Of a stretch of DNA of 15,318 bases, positions 1-6,100 are shown in pieces. The stretch's first letter is position 1. Each line of letters opens with the position of its first letter. A program made the position numbers and the translations under genes. The notes beneath the pieces were generated by a model. The model had not been told where the DNA came from. It saw only the letters and a list, made by a program, of their open reading frames with translations, and did not search any database. Origin of the DNA: Lactobacillus sp. (GTDB lineage Bacteria > Bacillota > Bacilli > Lactobacillales > Lactobacillaceae); NCBI GenBank assembly GCA_003482405.1, contig DMZB01000273.1, positions 1 through 15,318 of the forward strand, written 5' to 3'.

Positions 1-2
1 AT

Positions 3-1106
3 TTAAATGTGACCAATGGTTCAGGACTGGTGAACCGACATTTTATAAAATACAAAAAGAATGGCGAGGAGGGGGCGTATGATGGCTATATCAAAAATGG
101 AAAGAGAAAATGGTTTCATTTTTGGTCCGATTATAATCATATAGAAGCAGGCGCGTTTTACAGTAATTACTATCTTGGAGATGAACGTGATTGGACCGAC
201 AAACTGTCTATATTTCACCAGCTTAGTCGAGTTAGTAGTAGATCAGTAAAATCAATTTTACTGGCTTTGATACCCATTTTAGAGTCAATGGAAGATGGCG
301 TGTACGCTGTGACGATTCGGGACATGTTGCCAGCTAATGGCAATGGAAGCTACTTCTATAAAGATGAAATACGTCATCACTTAATGAGTGCTTCAACGAG
401 TGATATTCCTGAATACAATGGATATGGGGCGATTCTGCCTTTTTCTTTATACGCTGTGCCTACTCAGTCTGAAGAGTTAACTAATCAAGCTTTCATTTCG
501 CGAGACACTTCAGTATCAAGCAAACTGGCAGTTACGTTTGGTTTTTTGGGATTTAATGATTATTTATTTGATGGGCATAGAATCGCACAGGCAGCCTTTG
601 AACAAGGACAATCATTTCCATGTGTTTCAATTTTGCCCCTTTTTGACAATCTAGATAACAACAAGTGGAACTCTGACTTATCGGAATTCCCTTCAGATAT
701 TAGATACCGACAATCAATAATTTCAGCTGCTAAATTTTTGGATTATCCCTCTGTAACAGATATACTTATGACCTATGATTTTTTCGAGGAATTTAGTGAA
801 CTTTCTCTTTCGGAACAAGCGCAGCAATTAAGCTCGCAACTTGTTCACGGACAAAGTGAAAGTGAGATGTTGAGAATAATTCAAGGCTTGTTTTATGGTA
901 ATAATCGAAGTGAATATCTCAAATTGGAGAGAAAAATCAGATTTGACTATCCCTTTCCAACAATATATCGACGATATTATGGTTTACTGGTCAATTGGTT
1001 GGGAGATGACAGCGTCGAAGACATTCTTATGAATTTTTTGATTGATAGACTCTCTGATGACGATGAGTTGAACAATTTTATTGCAGCGGAGCTAAACAGG
1101 ACCTAA
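3..1106 (+). CDS. Hypothetical protein, 5'-truncated by window edge
   Basis: I do not recognise this protein. The reading frame is open to the left edge: the codons at 3-8 are sense codons. A GTG at 9 could start translation, but no Shine-Dalgarno sequence can be seen before it, so the true start probably lies upstream. About 365 residues are visible. They are soluble-looking, rich in Tyr, Phe, Asp and Ser, and have no signal peptide or membrane segment. The C-terminal third is acidic and ends in a cluster of Asp residues. I see no Walker, nuclease or helix-turn-helix motif. The DNA is clearly more AT-rich than the genes to the right, which suggests accessory or transferred DNA. The gene ends directly at a strong hairpin terminator. 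A role in phage defence or regulation is possible but nothing in the sequence proves it. Confidence 0.7.
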   Translation, partial: LNVTNGSGLVNRHFIKYKKNGEEGAYDGYIKNGKRKWFHFWSDYNHIEAGAFYSNYYLGDERDWTDKLSIFHQLSRVSSRSVKSILLALIPILESMEDGVYAVTIRDMLPANGNGSYFYKDEIRHHLMSASTSDIPEYNGYGAILPFSLYAVPTQSEELTNQAFISRDTSVSSKLAVTFGFLGFNDYLFDGHRIAQAAFEQGQSFPCVSILPLFDNLDNNKWNSDLSEFPSDIRYRQSIISAAKFLDYPSVTDILMTYDFFEEFSELSLSEQAQQLSSQLVHGQSESEMLRIIQGLFYGNNRSEYLKLERKIRFDYPFPTIYRRYYGLLVNWLGDDSVEDILMNFLIDRLSDDDELNNFIAAELNRT

Positions 1107-1153
1107 AAACAGGTAGTAATGAGCTGGCGACATCTGCTCATCACTACCTGTTT
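1107..1153. terminator. Bidirectional rho-independent terminator
   Basis: An 18-base arm beginning AAACAGGTAGT pairs with its complement ending ACTACCTGTTT, with one internal mismatch and an 11-base loop. T-rich sequence follows the stem, and A-rich sequence precedes it, so it can stop transcription in both directions. It lies immediately after the stop codon of the left gene. On the minus strand it follows the membrane-protein gene and the DUF2075 remnant. Confidence 0.85.
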
Positions 1154-1156
1154 CAT

Positions 1157-1264
1157 TTATTTACCGTTTTTATACAATCCAACCAGCCGTTTTCTCAATG
1201 CATCATCAAAGGCGGTTAGATACATGCGGTATTTGCCACGTTTCATCAGTGTATTTAATATGCC
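1157..1264 (-). pseudogene. C-terminal remnant of a second DUF2075 gene
   Basis: Read on the minus strand this stretch encodes about 35 residues ending in LYKNGK and a TAA stop. It contains LMKRGKY and YLTAFDDALRKRLV. These match the last 35 or so residues of the intact DUF2075 protein encoded at 4310-5479. By hand, 78 of 90 bases (1157-1246 against 4310-4399) and 26 of 29 residues agree. No Walker A or B part of the gene is present. The homology stops at the TAG that ends the neighbouring membrane-protein gene, and the remnant is in the same frame as that gene. It is therefore a broken second copy joined to unrelated DNA. An internal ATG could give a 30-codon ORF, but no ribosome-binding site supports it. 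Confidence 0.85.
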
Positions 1265-1732
1265 CTAGTGTTGAGCACCTGAAAATGCAGACCTTTTAAC
1301 CTCTGGGTGTCGCCTTGCAAACGTAATGTTTCGGCAAATGAAGTACGTCATCAAGTAGAACCAGGTCAACCAGCCGTTGTTGAGTGGATTGGCATGGATG
1401 TTGAATGTTATTAGCGTCGCGTATCGGCCTATAAACACGACCAGCCATGCAATGACGTAAAACCAAGTAGAGCGAATATAGTAACCATCGCTCTTTTGAG
1501 TCACCTGTTTAAGATGGCCAAACAAGGTGCCAGCAATGATTGCAACGAAAAACATGAAGATGGCTTCAGCCAACGTACCAAAGGATAAAATCCCGTTGAA
1601 CTCCAAGACTGTGAAGGTTGCGCCAATGATCGGCATAGTTAAAAAGAAGCCCTTGCCGGCTTTTTTAGGAATCAGGCCTTTAAAGTCGATAAATAAAATT
1701 AACGCGGCAAAAAGTAACATGATCTGATTCAT
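1265..1732 (-). CDS. Small integral membrane protein, unknown function
   Basis: The 155-residue protein is highly hydrophobic. I place membrane helices at about residues 2-20, 32-48, 52-75, 86-108 and 122-138, with short Lys/Arg-rich links. The stretch DGYYIRSTWFYVIAW, in which a short polar strand leads into a helix ending in Arg, recalls the CcdC/DUF1453 membrane-protein family, but this resemblance is weak. The ATG at 1732 is preceded by GGGAG at a 7-base spacing, which supports the start. The C-terminus (KRSAFSGAQH) ends at a TAG directly against the DUF2075 remnant and in its frame, so the natural end of this protein may have been changed by a rearrangement. Transcription would end at the hairpin at 1107-1153. 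No function is assigned. Confidence 0.7.
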   Translation of the reverse strand: MNQIMLLFAALILFIDFKGLIPKKAGKGFFLTMPIIGATFTVLEFNGILSFGTLAEAIFMFFVAIIAGTLFGHLKQVTQKSDGYYIRSTWFYVIAWLVVFIGRYATLITFNIHANPLNNGWLTWFYLMTYFICRNITFARRHPEVKRSAFSGAQH

Positions 1733-1830
1733 ATAAGTTCTCCCATCAAAATATTTAATAACACTGTAGCGTGCCGTTAAATAGAATTCGACGTATTGAC
1801 GATGACTTACAATATTTGTCTACAAGATGC

Positions 1831-1874
1831 AAAACCCACCCGATGTTCTTCAAAAAGTCATCGGGTGGGTTTTT
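1831..1874. terminator. Rho-independent terminator, likely for the LytTR operon
   Basis: A perfect 15-bp inverted repeat (AAAACCCACCCGATG and its complement) surrounds a 13-base loop. The arms carry A and T runs, so it could work on either strand. On the minus strand it lies about 110 bases after the stop of the DUF3021 gene and is the natural end of the LytTR-DUF3021 transcript. No plus-strand gene leads into it. The rest of the gap 1733-1983 holds no convincing gene. Confidence 0.85.
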
Positions 1875-1983
1875 ATAAGGTTAGAGTTTATAAAACGAAA
1901 AAATCTGCTTTCATCCTAGTTACAGGGTTGAGTTTGTACTTTAAGACGGTGAAAGGGCAAGTAACTGGAATTAAGTAGATGAG

Positions 1984-2385
1984 TTACACGCCTTTATGGT
2001 TTATTTGGTTCAACAGTTCGTTTGCACGAGTAACAGATCGGGTTGTGAGGTGTCGAGTGAAAAACCATACGATGAAGTAAATTGCCGAAATTAACAGCCA
2101 TTCTCCAAGCAACGCGCCAACATTTGTGGGAACCCAGTGATTAAGTGCATTAATGCTAAAAATGGTCACGGTCGTAATGACGTAATGGATGATAAACACA
2201 GTCCTGGTCGAGAGTCGTTCATCTAAATAAAGTAAATTGGAGAGTGCGATGATGACGCGAATCGGTAATAGGCTGCCAACTTCGATCCAGTTGGCAATTC
2301 CACGAATCAAGACTAAAGCCACAATGACCAAGGAAGCGTACAGAAGGCCATCCTTTATTTGATTGAAAATGATTTTAGCGTTCAT
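1984..2385 (-). CDS. DUF3021 family membrane protein
   Basis: The 133-residue protein has four predicted membrane helices (about residues 11-30, 38-52, 60-80 and 91-110) and a basic C-terminal tail. Its size, topology and position directly after a LytTR regulator are those of the DUF3021 family. In known LytTR regulatory pairs (such as HdrRM and BrsRM of streptococci) a membrane partner antagonises the DNA-binding protein; the same role here is inference. I chose the ATG at 2385 because AAAGGAG stands 7 bases before it. A TTG at 2391 would be only 1 base from that site. The start lies inside the end of the LytTR gene (11-base overlap), so the two are probably translationally coupled. Confidence 0.85.
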   Translation of the reverse strand: MNAKIIFNQIKDGLLYASLVIVALVLIRGIANWIEVGSLLPIRVIIALSNLLYLDERLSTRTVFIIHYVITTVTIFSINALNHWVPTNVGALLGEWLLISAIYFIVWFFTRHLTTRSVTRANELLNQINHKGV

Positions 2386-2848
2386 GTGCAAACTCCTTTA
2401 ACTGGCGGTTAAAACTACGGAAAAAGGTTCTCGTAATGACTAATCGTTGTTCATTCATGAGAATAGCGACGGTCGTACCATCTGATTCAATCGCCACATA
2501 ATCAAGAAAGAATAGATTGATGATGGCGGATTTAGAAATCTGGGAAAAATAGTTTTTCGATAGTTGATCTTTCACTTTGTACAGACGGGTTCGTTCTACA
2601 TATTTAGCATTTTTAGTAATTACAGTGACCAAATCGACTTGAACCTCAATGGAGACAATGCTTCGTTGACTGACAGTTACAATATTCTTTCGTTGATTGT
2701 CCTTGATATACAAAAGTTGTCGATGCATATCAAGATTTTTGATGTCTTCGATAGCGTTGGTGATTTCTGGACTTTCTTCATCACTGAGAACATGAACTTC
2801 AAATTGGGGATGCTTAATTGATTCGTTTTGTTCAAACTGAACTTTCAA
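2375..2848 (-). CDS. LytTR-family DNA-binding transcriptional regulator
   Basis: This 157-residue protein has a short N-terminal region of the kind seen in stand-alone LytTR proteins. A LytTR DNA-binding domain follows, at about residues 55-153, with the family pattern of a beta-rich core (IVSIEVQVDLVTVITKNAKYV), a KDQLSKNYFSQISKSAIINLFF-like middle segment and a final ITRTFFRSFNRQL strand-helix. It has no receiver domain, so it is not a phosphorelay response regulator. An in-frame TGA at 2855-2857 forces the start downstream of it; TTG at 2848 with GGTGA 6 bases upstream is the best choice. It forms an operon with the overlapping DUF3021 gene, and the pair probably autoregulates, as is common in this class. 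Confidence 0.88.
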   Translation of the reverse strand: MKVQFEQNESIKHPQFEVHVLSDEESPEITNAIEDIKNLDMHRQLLYIKDNQRKNIVTVSQRSIVSIEVQVDLVTVITKNAKYVERTRLYKVKDQLSKNYFSQISKSAIINLFFLDYVAIESDGTTVAILMNEQRLVITRTFFRSFNRQLKEFAHER

Positions 2849-3045
2849 GATTAGTCACCGGTTTCGTTTAGTAAGTTTGTTGCATTAAGTGTAGCGCAAA
2901 CACTGCCATCGATAATATGTTATTTGTGAGAGATAGTGTTATGGATGATTGTGAGTGGTCTTTTTCTGGGTGTAATTAAGTTACTGTAAGGAGATACGAA
3001 GACTCTGGGCCGTGCAAGAGACACAGATTTGTGACAGGTAACTAA

Positions 3046-3074
3046 TTGTAAAACGCTTTCATTCGTGATATTAT
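3046..3074 (+). promoter_or_regulatory. Sigma-A promoter of the azoreductase gene with cre-like site
   Basis: TTGTAA (3046-3051) and TATTAT (3069-3074) are separated by 17 bases, a near-consensus housekeeping promoter about 45 bases before the azoreductase start codon. The bases 3047-3061 (TGTAAAACGCTTTCA) overlap the -35 box. Read as the 14-mer from 3048, they fit 12 of 14 positions of the CcpA cre consensus TGWAANCGNTNWCA. This suggests catabolite control of the azoreductase gene, which is inference. Confidence 0.7.
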
Positions 3075-3098
3075 ATTTATGTAGCCGGCAACATAAAT
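3075..3098 (+). promoter_or_regulatory. 24-bp dyad operator downstream of the azoreductase -10 box
   Basis: ATTTATGT and ACATAAAT flank a palindromic GCCGGC centre. Only the A-A pair next to the centre breaks the symmetry of the 24 bases. The dyad starts right after the -10 box and covers the expected transcription start, a typical place for a repressor. The MarR protein encoded at 3778-4212 is the obvious candidate to bind it, but I see no copy of this dyad before the marR gene itself. Confidence 0.6.
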
Positions 3099-3119
3099 GA
3101 AGATAAAGAGGTTTTTATC

Positions 3120-3740
3120 ATGGCAAAAATCCTTGTGATTAAAGCGCATCCCTTAACGATCGAACATTCGCGGACATTGAAGATTCTTGATGCGTTTATG
3201 ACACAATATAAAGTATCCAATCCTGAGGATACGATTGAAACTCGCGATTTATATGCTGAGGAATTTCCGGACATTGACCGGTCGATGATGACGGCATGGG
3301 GACAACTTCAAAATGGTGTTGGTTTTCCTGACTTGACGACGCAACAGCAACAACAGCTCAGTGCATACGATTCAACAACACAACAATACATTGATGCAGA
3401 CAAGGTCATCTTGGCAAACCCTATGTGGAATTTGAGTATTCCCGCGAAGTTACAGGCGTGGATTGATACAATTTGCGTTGCAGGTAAGACCTTTCAGTAT
3501 ACGGAAACTGCTGAAATTCCGCTTGTACCTGGCAAAAAAGTCCTTCACATCCAGACAGCAGGGGGCTTCTATGATGGTAAGGACTTTGGGGCAAAATATA
3601 TTAGTGGCATTATGCACTTTTTGGGAGCATCCGATGTGCAAGAGTTGGCCGTTGAAGGGATGGATCACTTTCCAGAAAAGGCTGAGGCGTTTATGCAAGA
3701 CGGTTTAGAACGAGCAACGGCGCTCGCAACAAAATTTTAA
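3120..3740 (+). CDS. azoR: FMN-dependent NADH-azoreductase (AzoR family)
   Basis: The 206-residue protein is of full length for the flavodoxin-like AzoR/NAD(P)H dehydrogenase (quinone) family. Such enzymes are cytoplasmic homodimers that use FMN to reduce azo compounds and quinones with NAD(P)H in two-electron steps. The N-terminal strand and phosphate-binding loop (KILVIKAHP) open the protein. The family signature NPMWNLSIPAKLQAWID lies at about residues 100-116, followed by the VAGKTF segment. HIQTAGGFYDG near residue 145 corresponds to the conserved SRGG-type flavin loop. The ATG has AAAGAGG 8 bases before it. The gene is a single-gene unit with its own promoter, a dyad operator and a terminator, and it faces a marR gene. 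Quinone or other electrophile stress is therefore a likely inducer. The true substrate is unknown. Confidence 0.92.
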   Translation: MAKILVIKAHPLTIEHSRTLKILDAFMTQYKVSNPEDTIETRDLYAEEFPDIDRSMMTAWGQLQNGVGFPDLTTQQQQQLSAYDSTTQQYIDADKVILANPMWNLSIPAKLQAWIDTICVAGKTFQYTETAEIPLVPGKKVLHIQTAGGFYDGKDFGAKYISGIMHFLGASDVQELAVEGMDHFPEKAEAFMQDGLERATALATKF

Positions 3741-3751
3741 TAAATGAGTGT

Positions 3752-3779
3752 AGATAGTCAAAGCGACTATCTTTTTTTT
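3752..3779 (+). terminator. Rho-independent terminator of the azoreductase gene
   Basis: AGATAGTC and GACTATCT form an 8-bp perfect stem with a 5-base loop, followed by a run of eight T. The T run reaches the stop codon of the convergent marR gene. Confidence 0.9.
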
Positions 3780-4212
3780 AGCTTTGTGTTTCTTTAAAAA
3801 AGTGTGCTAAGCGGTTCATTCCCTGCGTCATATTTGTTAACTCTTGCTGTGTTAGGTGTTTTCCGGCAAACTGTTCTGCCTCTTGATAGATAACATGAAC
3901 TTGGTCGGCAATTTTCCGTCCCTGAGGAGTTAAGGAAACCAATCGTTTTCGCTGGTCTTCCTCAGATGGACTGACAATTAGCAGGCCTGTTTTTTGCATA
4001 CGATGGACAGACTTTGTGATTGTTGAGTGTTCGACGTCCAAGCGTTTTACAAGTTGCGCCTGCGACTGTAAATCAGCATCGCGTAAGACTAAAAGTAAGG
4101 TGTCTTGTCCGGGATACAGTTTCAAAGCCCGCAATCTATTATCGACAAATCGCTGATGCTCATGTATAAGGTCAAGCAACGCGCTTCCAATAGGAAATTC
4201 TTTTGGGTACAT
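3778..4212 (-). CDS. MarR-family transcriptional regulator
   Basis: The 144-residue protein has the MarR length and fold: an N-terminal dimerisation helix (residues 5-30), a winged helix-turn-helix at about 35-100, and a C-terminal dimerisation helix. The recognition helix region is LVKRLDVEHSTITKSVHRMQKTGLL, and the wing SPSEEDQRKRLVSLTPQG contains the conserved D-x-R-K/R motif. The pattern of variable residues around it suggests binding to a dyad operator as a homodimer. The ATG at 4212 has AAAGGCGG 6 bases upstream. It faces the azoreductase gene, whose promoter carries a 24-bp dyad; control of that gene is the simplest reading but is not proven. It lies 97 bases after the DUF2075 gene on the same strand and may be partly co-transcribed with it. 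Confidence 0.92.
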   Translation of the reverse strand: MYPKEFPIGSALLDLIHEHQRFVDNRLRALKLYPGQDTLLLVLRDADLQSQAQLVKRLDVEHSTITKSVHRMQKTGLLIVSPSEEDQRKRLVSLTPQGRKIADQVHVIYQEAEQFAGKHLTQQELTNMTQGMNRLAHFFKETQS

Positions 4213-4309
4213 GGTTCGCCGCCTTTCATTAGCTCACATGGAATTGTTCACAATACAGTTGGATGAATTCATCTGCTTCAGAAAAGAATCCAAAATGCAG
4301 TCAGAGGAC

Positions 4310-5479
4310 TTATTTACCATTTTTATACAATTTAACAAGTCGTTTTCTCAACGCATCATCATAAGCGGTGAGATACATACCGTATTTACCACGTTTCATC
4401 AAAACATTCAGTACGTTTGCGATAAACGTCTTGTATTCATCACGCGTAAACTTGATGTCCTTGCGTTTTTTAAACACTTCTTTATGCGAGTATTTTTCAG
4501 GGATGACGGTCATGGTGTCCGTTTTTGGGTCGTAACCAAACGAGGGTCCGATGATCATCCCAACATAGTTCAAGTCGAAACCTTGGAGGGTGTAAATCGT
4601 TCCCACTTGGGTAATCGACCCTTCACGTTTGGCCCAGTGCGTTCGTTGTGGGTCCCATTCGTCCCAAGGCAAGCTGAACGAATCCATTTCCACGTTGTGT
4701 CGGCCATCAATGCGTGGAAAACCGGAAGTGGCAACCATCCGACTCATGCCGAATTCCTTGTTGCGTTTCTTGATGGTTTCAAACATGGCACCGGCAGTAT
4801 CGAATACTTTAAACTCAAAGTCACTGTTGTCTGGAAAGGGCTTCAGTGGCTTTTCTTCAGTTAAGTCGTCCATCCAAGCCACTTGCTCATCACTGGCGAC
4901 CATCCGATATTGAAAGTTCATATCAAATGTCTTGTAAGGATGTTTGCCAATCGTATCAAACAGCAGTTTCTTGTCCCAGTACATCTTTGACTGGAAAACT
5001 TGATCAAAATCGTAGACAACGACGACAACTTTAGCTAAGTTCATCAAATCGGTGAGCTGATTTTGGCCACGATAATGGGCATAGGGTTCAGACTTTGAGT
5101 AGAGTAAATGTGCTTCATCAACGAAAATGATATCGTATTTTTTATTGTGTTTCTGGGCATCGTTAATTAATGAGGTTGGCCGGCGAATCGTGTTGACTTT
5201 CATGTTTGGAATCGACTCGGCAATATCTTGGTAAGCCTTGTACAGTTCAGGATGGTTCACGACCAGCGACGTTTTGTAATGATTATCGGTCATGTACTGA
5301 CGAACCAGTTCCATTAAAACGACTGATTTACCGGTTCCGGCGGCGCCTTGAATAATGGCAACCGATGACGGCGTTTTGGTGAGACCTTGTTTGATATACG
5401 CGTTGATATCGGTGATGACGTGTTTTTGGTCGTCTGACAAATCATCGACGAAGAATTGTGCTTTGAGGATTTCATTCAT
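4310..5479 (-). CDS. DUF2075 P-loop ATPase (helicase-like)
   Basis: The 389-residue protein is a DUF2075 (COG3410) member, a cytoplasmic P-loop NTPase related to superfamily 1 helicases. Visible motifs are Walker A GAAGTGKS (45-52), Walker B IIFVDEAH (117-124), a motif-III-like YDFDQ (156-160), NFQYR (188-192) and TLQGFDLNYVG (297-307), the last matching the TxQGxE-type motif V region of UvrD/RecD-like helicases. All NTPase residues appear intact. The ATG at 5479 is preceded by AGGAG at a 7-base spacing. The biological role of the family is not settled; links to nucleic-acid processing or defence are inferred from the fold. A decayed copy of its last 35 codons lies at 1157-1264, so the genome has held two copies. 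It is divergent from the acetyltransferase gene. Confidence 0.9.
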   Translation of the reverse strand: MNEILKAQFFVDDLSDDQKHVITDINAYIKQGLTKTPSSVAIIQGAAGTGKSVVLMELVRQYMTDNHYKTSLVVNHPELYKAYQDIAESIPNMKVNTIRRPTSLINDAQKHNKKYDIIFVDEAHLLYSKSEPYAHYRGQNQLTDLMNLAKVVVVVYDFDQVFQSKMYWDKKLLFDTIGKHPYKTFDMNFQYRMVASDEQVAWMDDLTEEKPLKPFPDNSDFEFKVFDTAGAMFETIKKRNKEFGMSRMVATSGFPRIDGRHNVEMDSFSLPWDEWDPQRTHWAKREGSITQVGTIYTLQGFDLNYVGMIIGPSFGYDPKTDTMTVIPEKYSHKEVFKKRKDIKFTRDEYKTFIANVLNVLMKRGKYGMYLTAYDDALRKRLVKLYKNGK

Positions 5480-5620
5480 TTTGAGACTCCTAGTTTGGCT
5501 AATTTTGGTGAAATTTTATTGTTGCAAACACAGGTATAATCATACTAAACAACAATTATACTACTAGTGATTCTGTCGTTTCGAGGTATAAAATAAGGAC
5601 ATGACTTGAGGTCATCGGAT
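5480..5620. promoter_or_regulatory. Divergent promoter region between DUF2075 and GNAT genes
   Basis: This AT-rich gap must hold promoters for both divergent genes. It contains a perfect -10 hexamer on the plus strand (TATAAT, 5535-5540) and one on the minus strand (5560 to 5555). Neither has a convincing -35 box at 16-18 bases. The exact start points cannot be assigned from sequence alone. Confidence 0.4.
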
Positions 5621-6079
5621 ATGAAAGCAATAACGATTGAAAAACTTACGAATATCTCCACGTCACAACTAGACCAAATCATGCACATTTGGTTACAGGA
5701 GAATATTTCGGCACACGGTGCATATGTGAGTGAAGCCTACTGGCGGACAAACGAACCTTTAGTACGGCAGCTGATTCAAACGACGGCAACAGTTTATGTT
5801 GCGGAGGAACATGGTGTAGTTAAGGGCTTCTGTGGGCTTCAAGATGATTATATCGCGGGCATTTTTGTGTGCAGCGACATGCATGGGCAAGGCGTCGGGA
5901 CGCGTTTGATTGAAGCAGTAAAGGCGGATCATCATCGTCTATCTCTCTCGGTGTATAAACAAAATTCTGTTGCTATTAAATTTTACGAGACGCAGGGGTT
6001 TGTTTTGACGCAAACAGGAATGGATGAGGAAAATCATGTGCCAGAGTGTGAAATGAACTGGGAACAAACAAAATTTTAG
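5621..6079 (+). CDS. GNAT-family N-acetyltransferase (YjaB-like)
   Basis: The 152-residue protein is a single GNAT domain. It would transfer an acetyl group from acetyl-CoA to an amine; the acceptor is unknown. The acetyl-CoA pyrophosphate-binding loop is HGQGVGTRL (88-96, the Q/RxxGxG/A motif), preceded by the strand YIAGIFVCSDMH and followed by N115 and FYETQGF (121-127). The overall pattern resembles E. coli YjaB. I chose ATG at 5621, with GAGGT 9 bases upstream, over the in-frame TTG at 5606, which would place that ribosome-binding site inside the gene. It lies 21 bases before the Tet(M)-like GTPase gene, so the two are probably one transcript. That pairing does not reveal its substrate. 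Confidence 0.87.
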   Translation: MKAITIEKLTNISTSQLDQIMHIWLQENISAHGAYVSEAYWRTNEPLVRQLIQTTATVYVAEEHGVVKGFCGLQDDYIAGIFVCSDMHGQGVGTRLIEAVKADHHRLSLSVYKQNSVAIKFYETQGFVLTQTGMDEENHVPECEMNWEQTKF

Positions 6080-6100
6080 TGTTGGAAAGAAGGTTTTCAC

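Noticed and set aside
1796..1978. 60-codon plus-strand ORF
   Set aside because: It runs through the strong bidirectional terminator, has no ribosome-binding site and no recognisable protein features.
2990..3040. AAGGAG sequence (from 2988) hinting at a small gene before the azoreductase
   Set aside because: No start codon follows at a usable distance and no open frame of useful length exists before the promoter at 3046.
4211..4864. 217-codon plus-strand ORF
   Set aside because: It is antisense to the intact DUF2075 gene, whose motifs are unambiguous; the codon pattern is that of a shadow frame.
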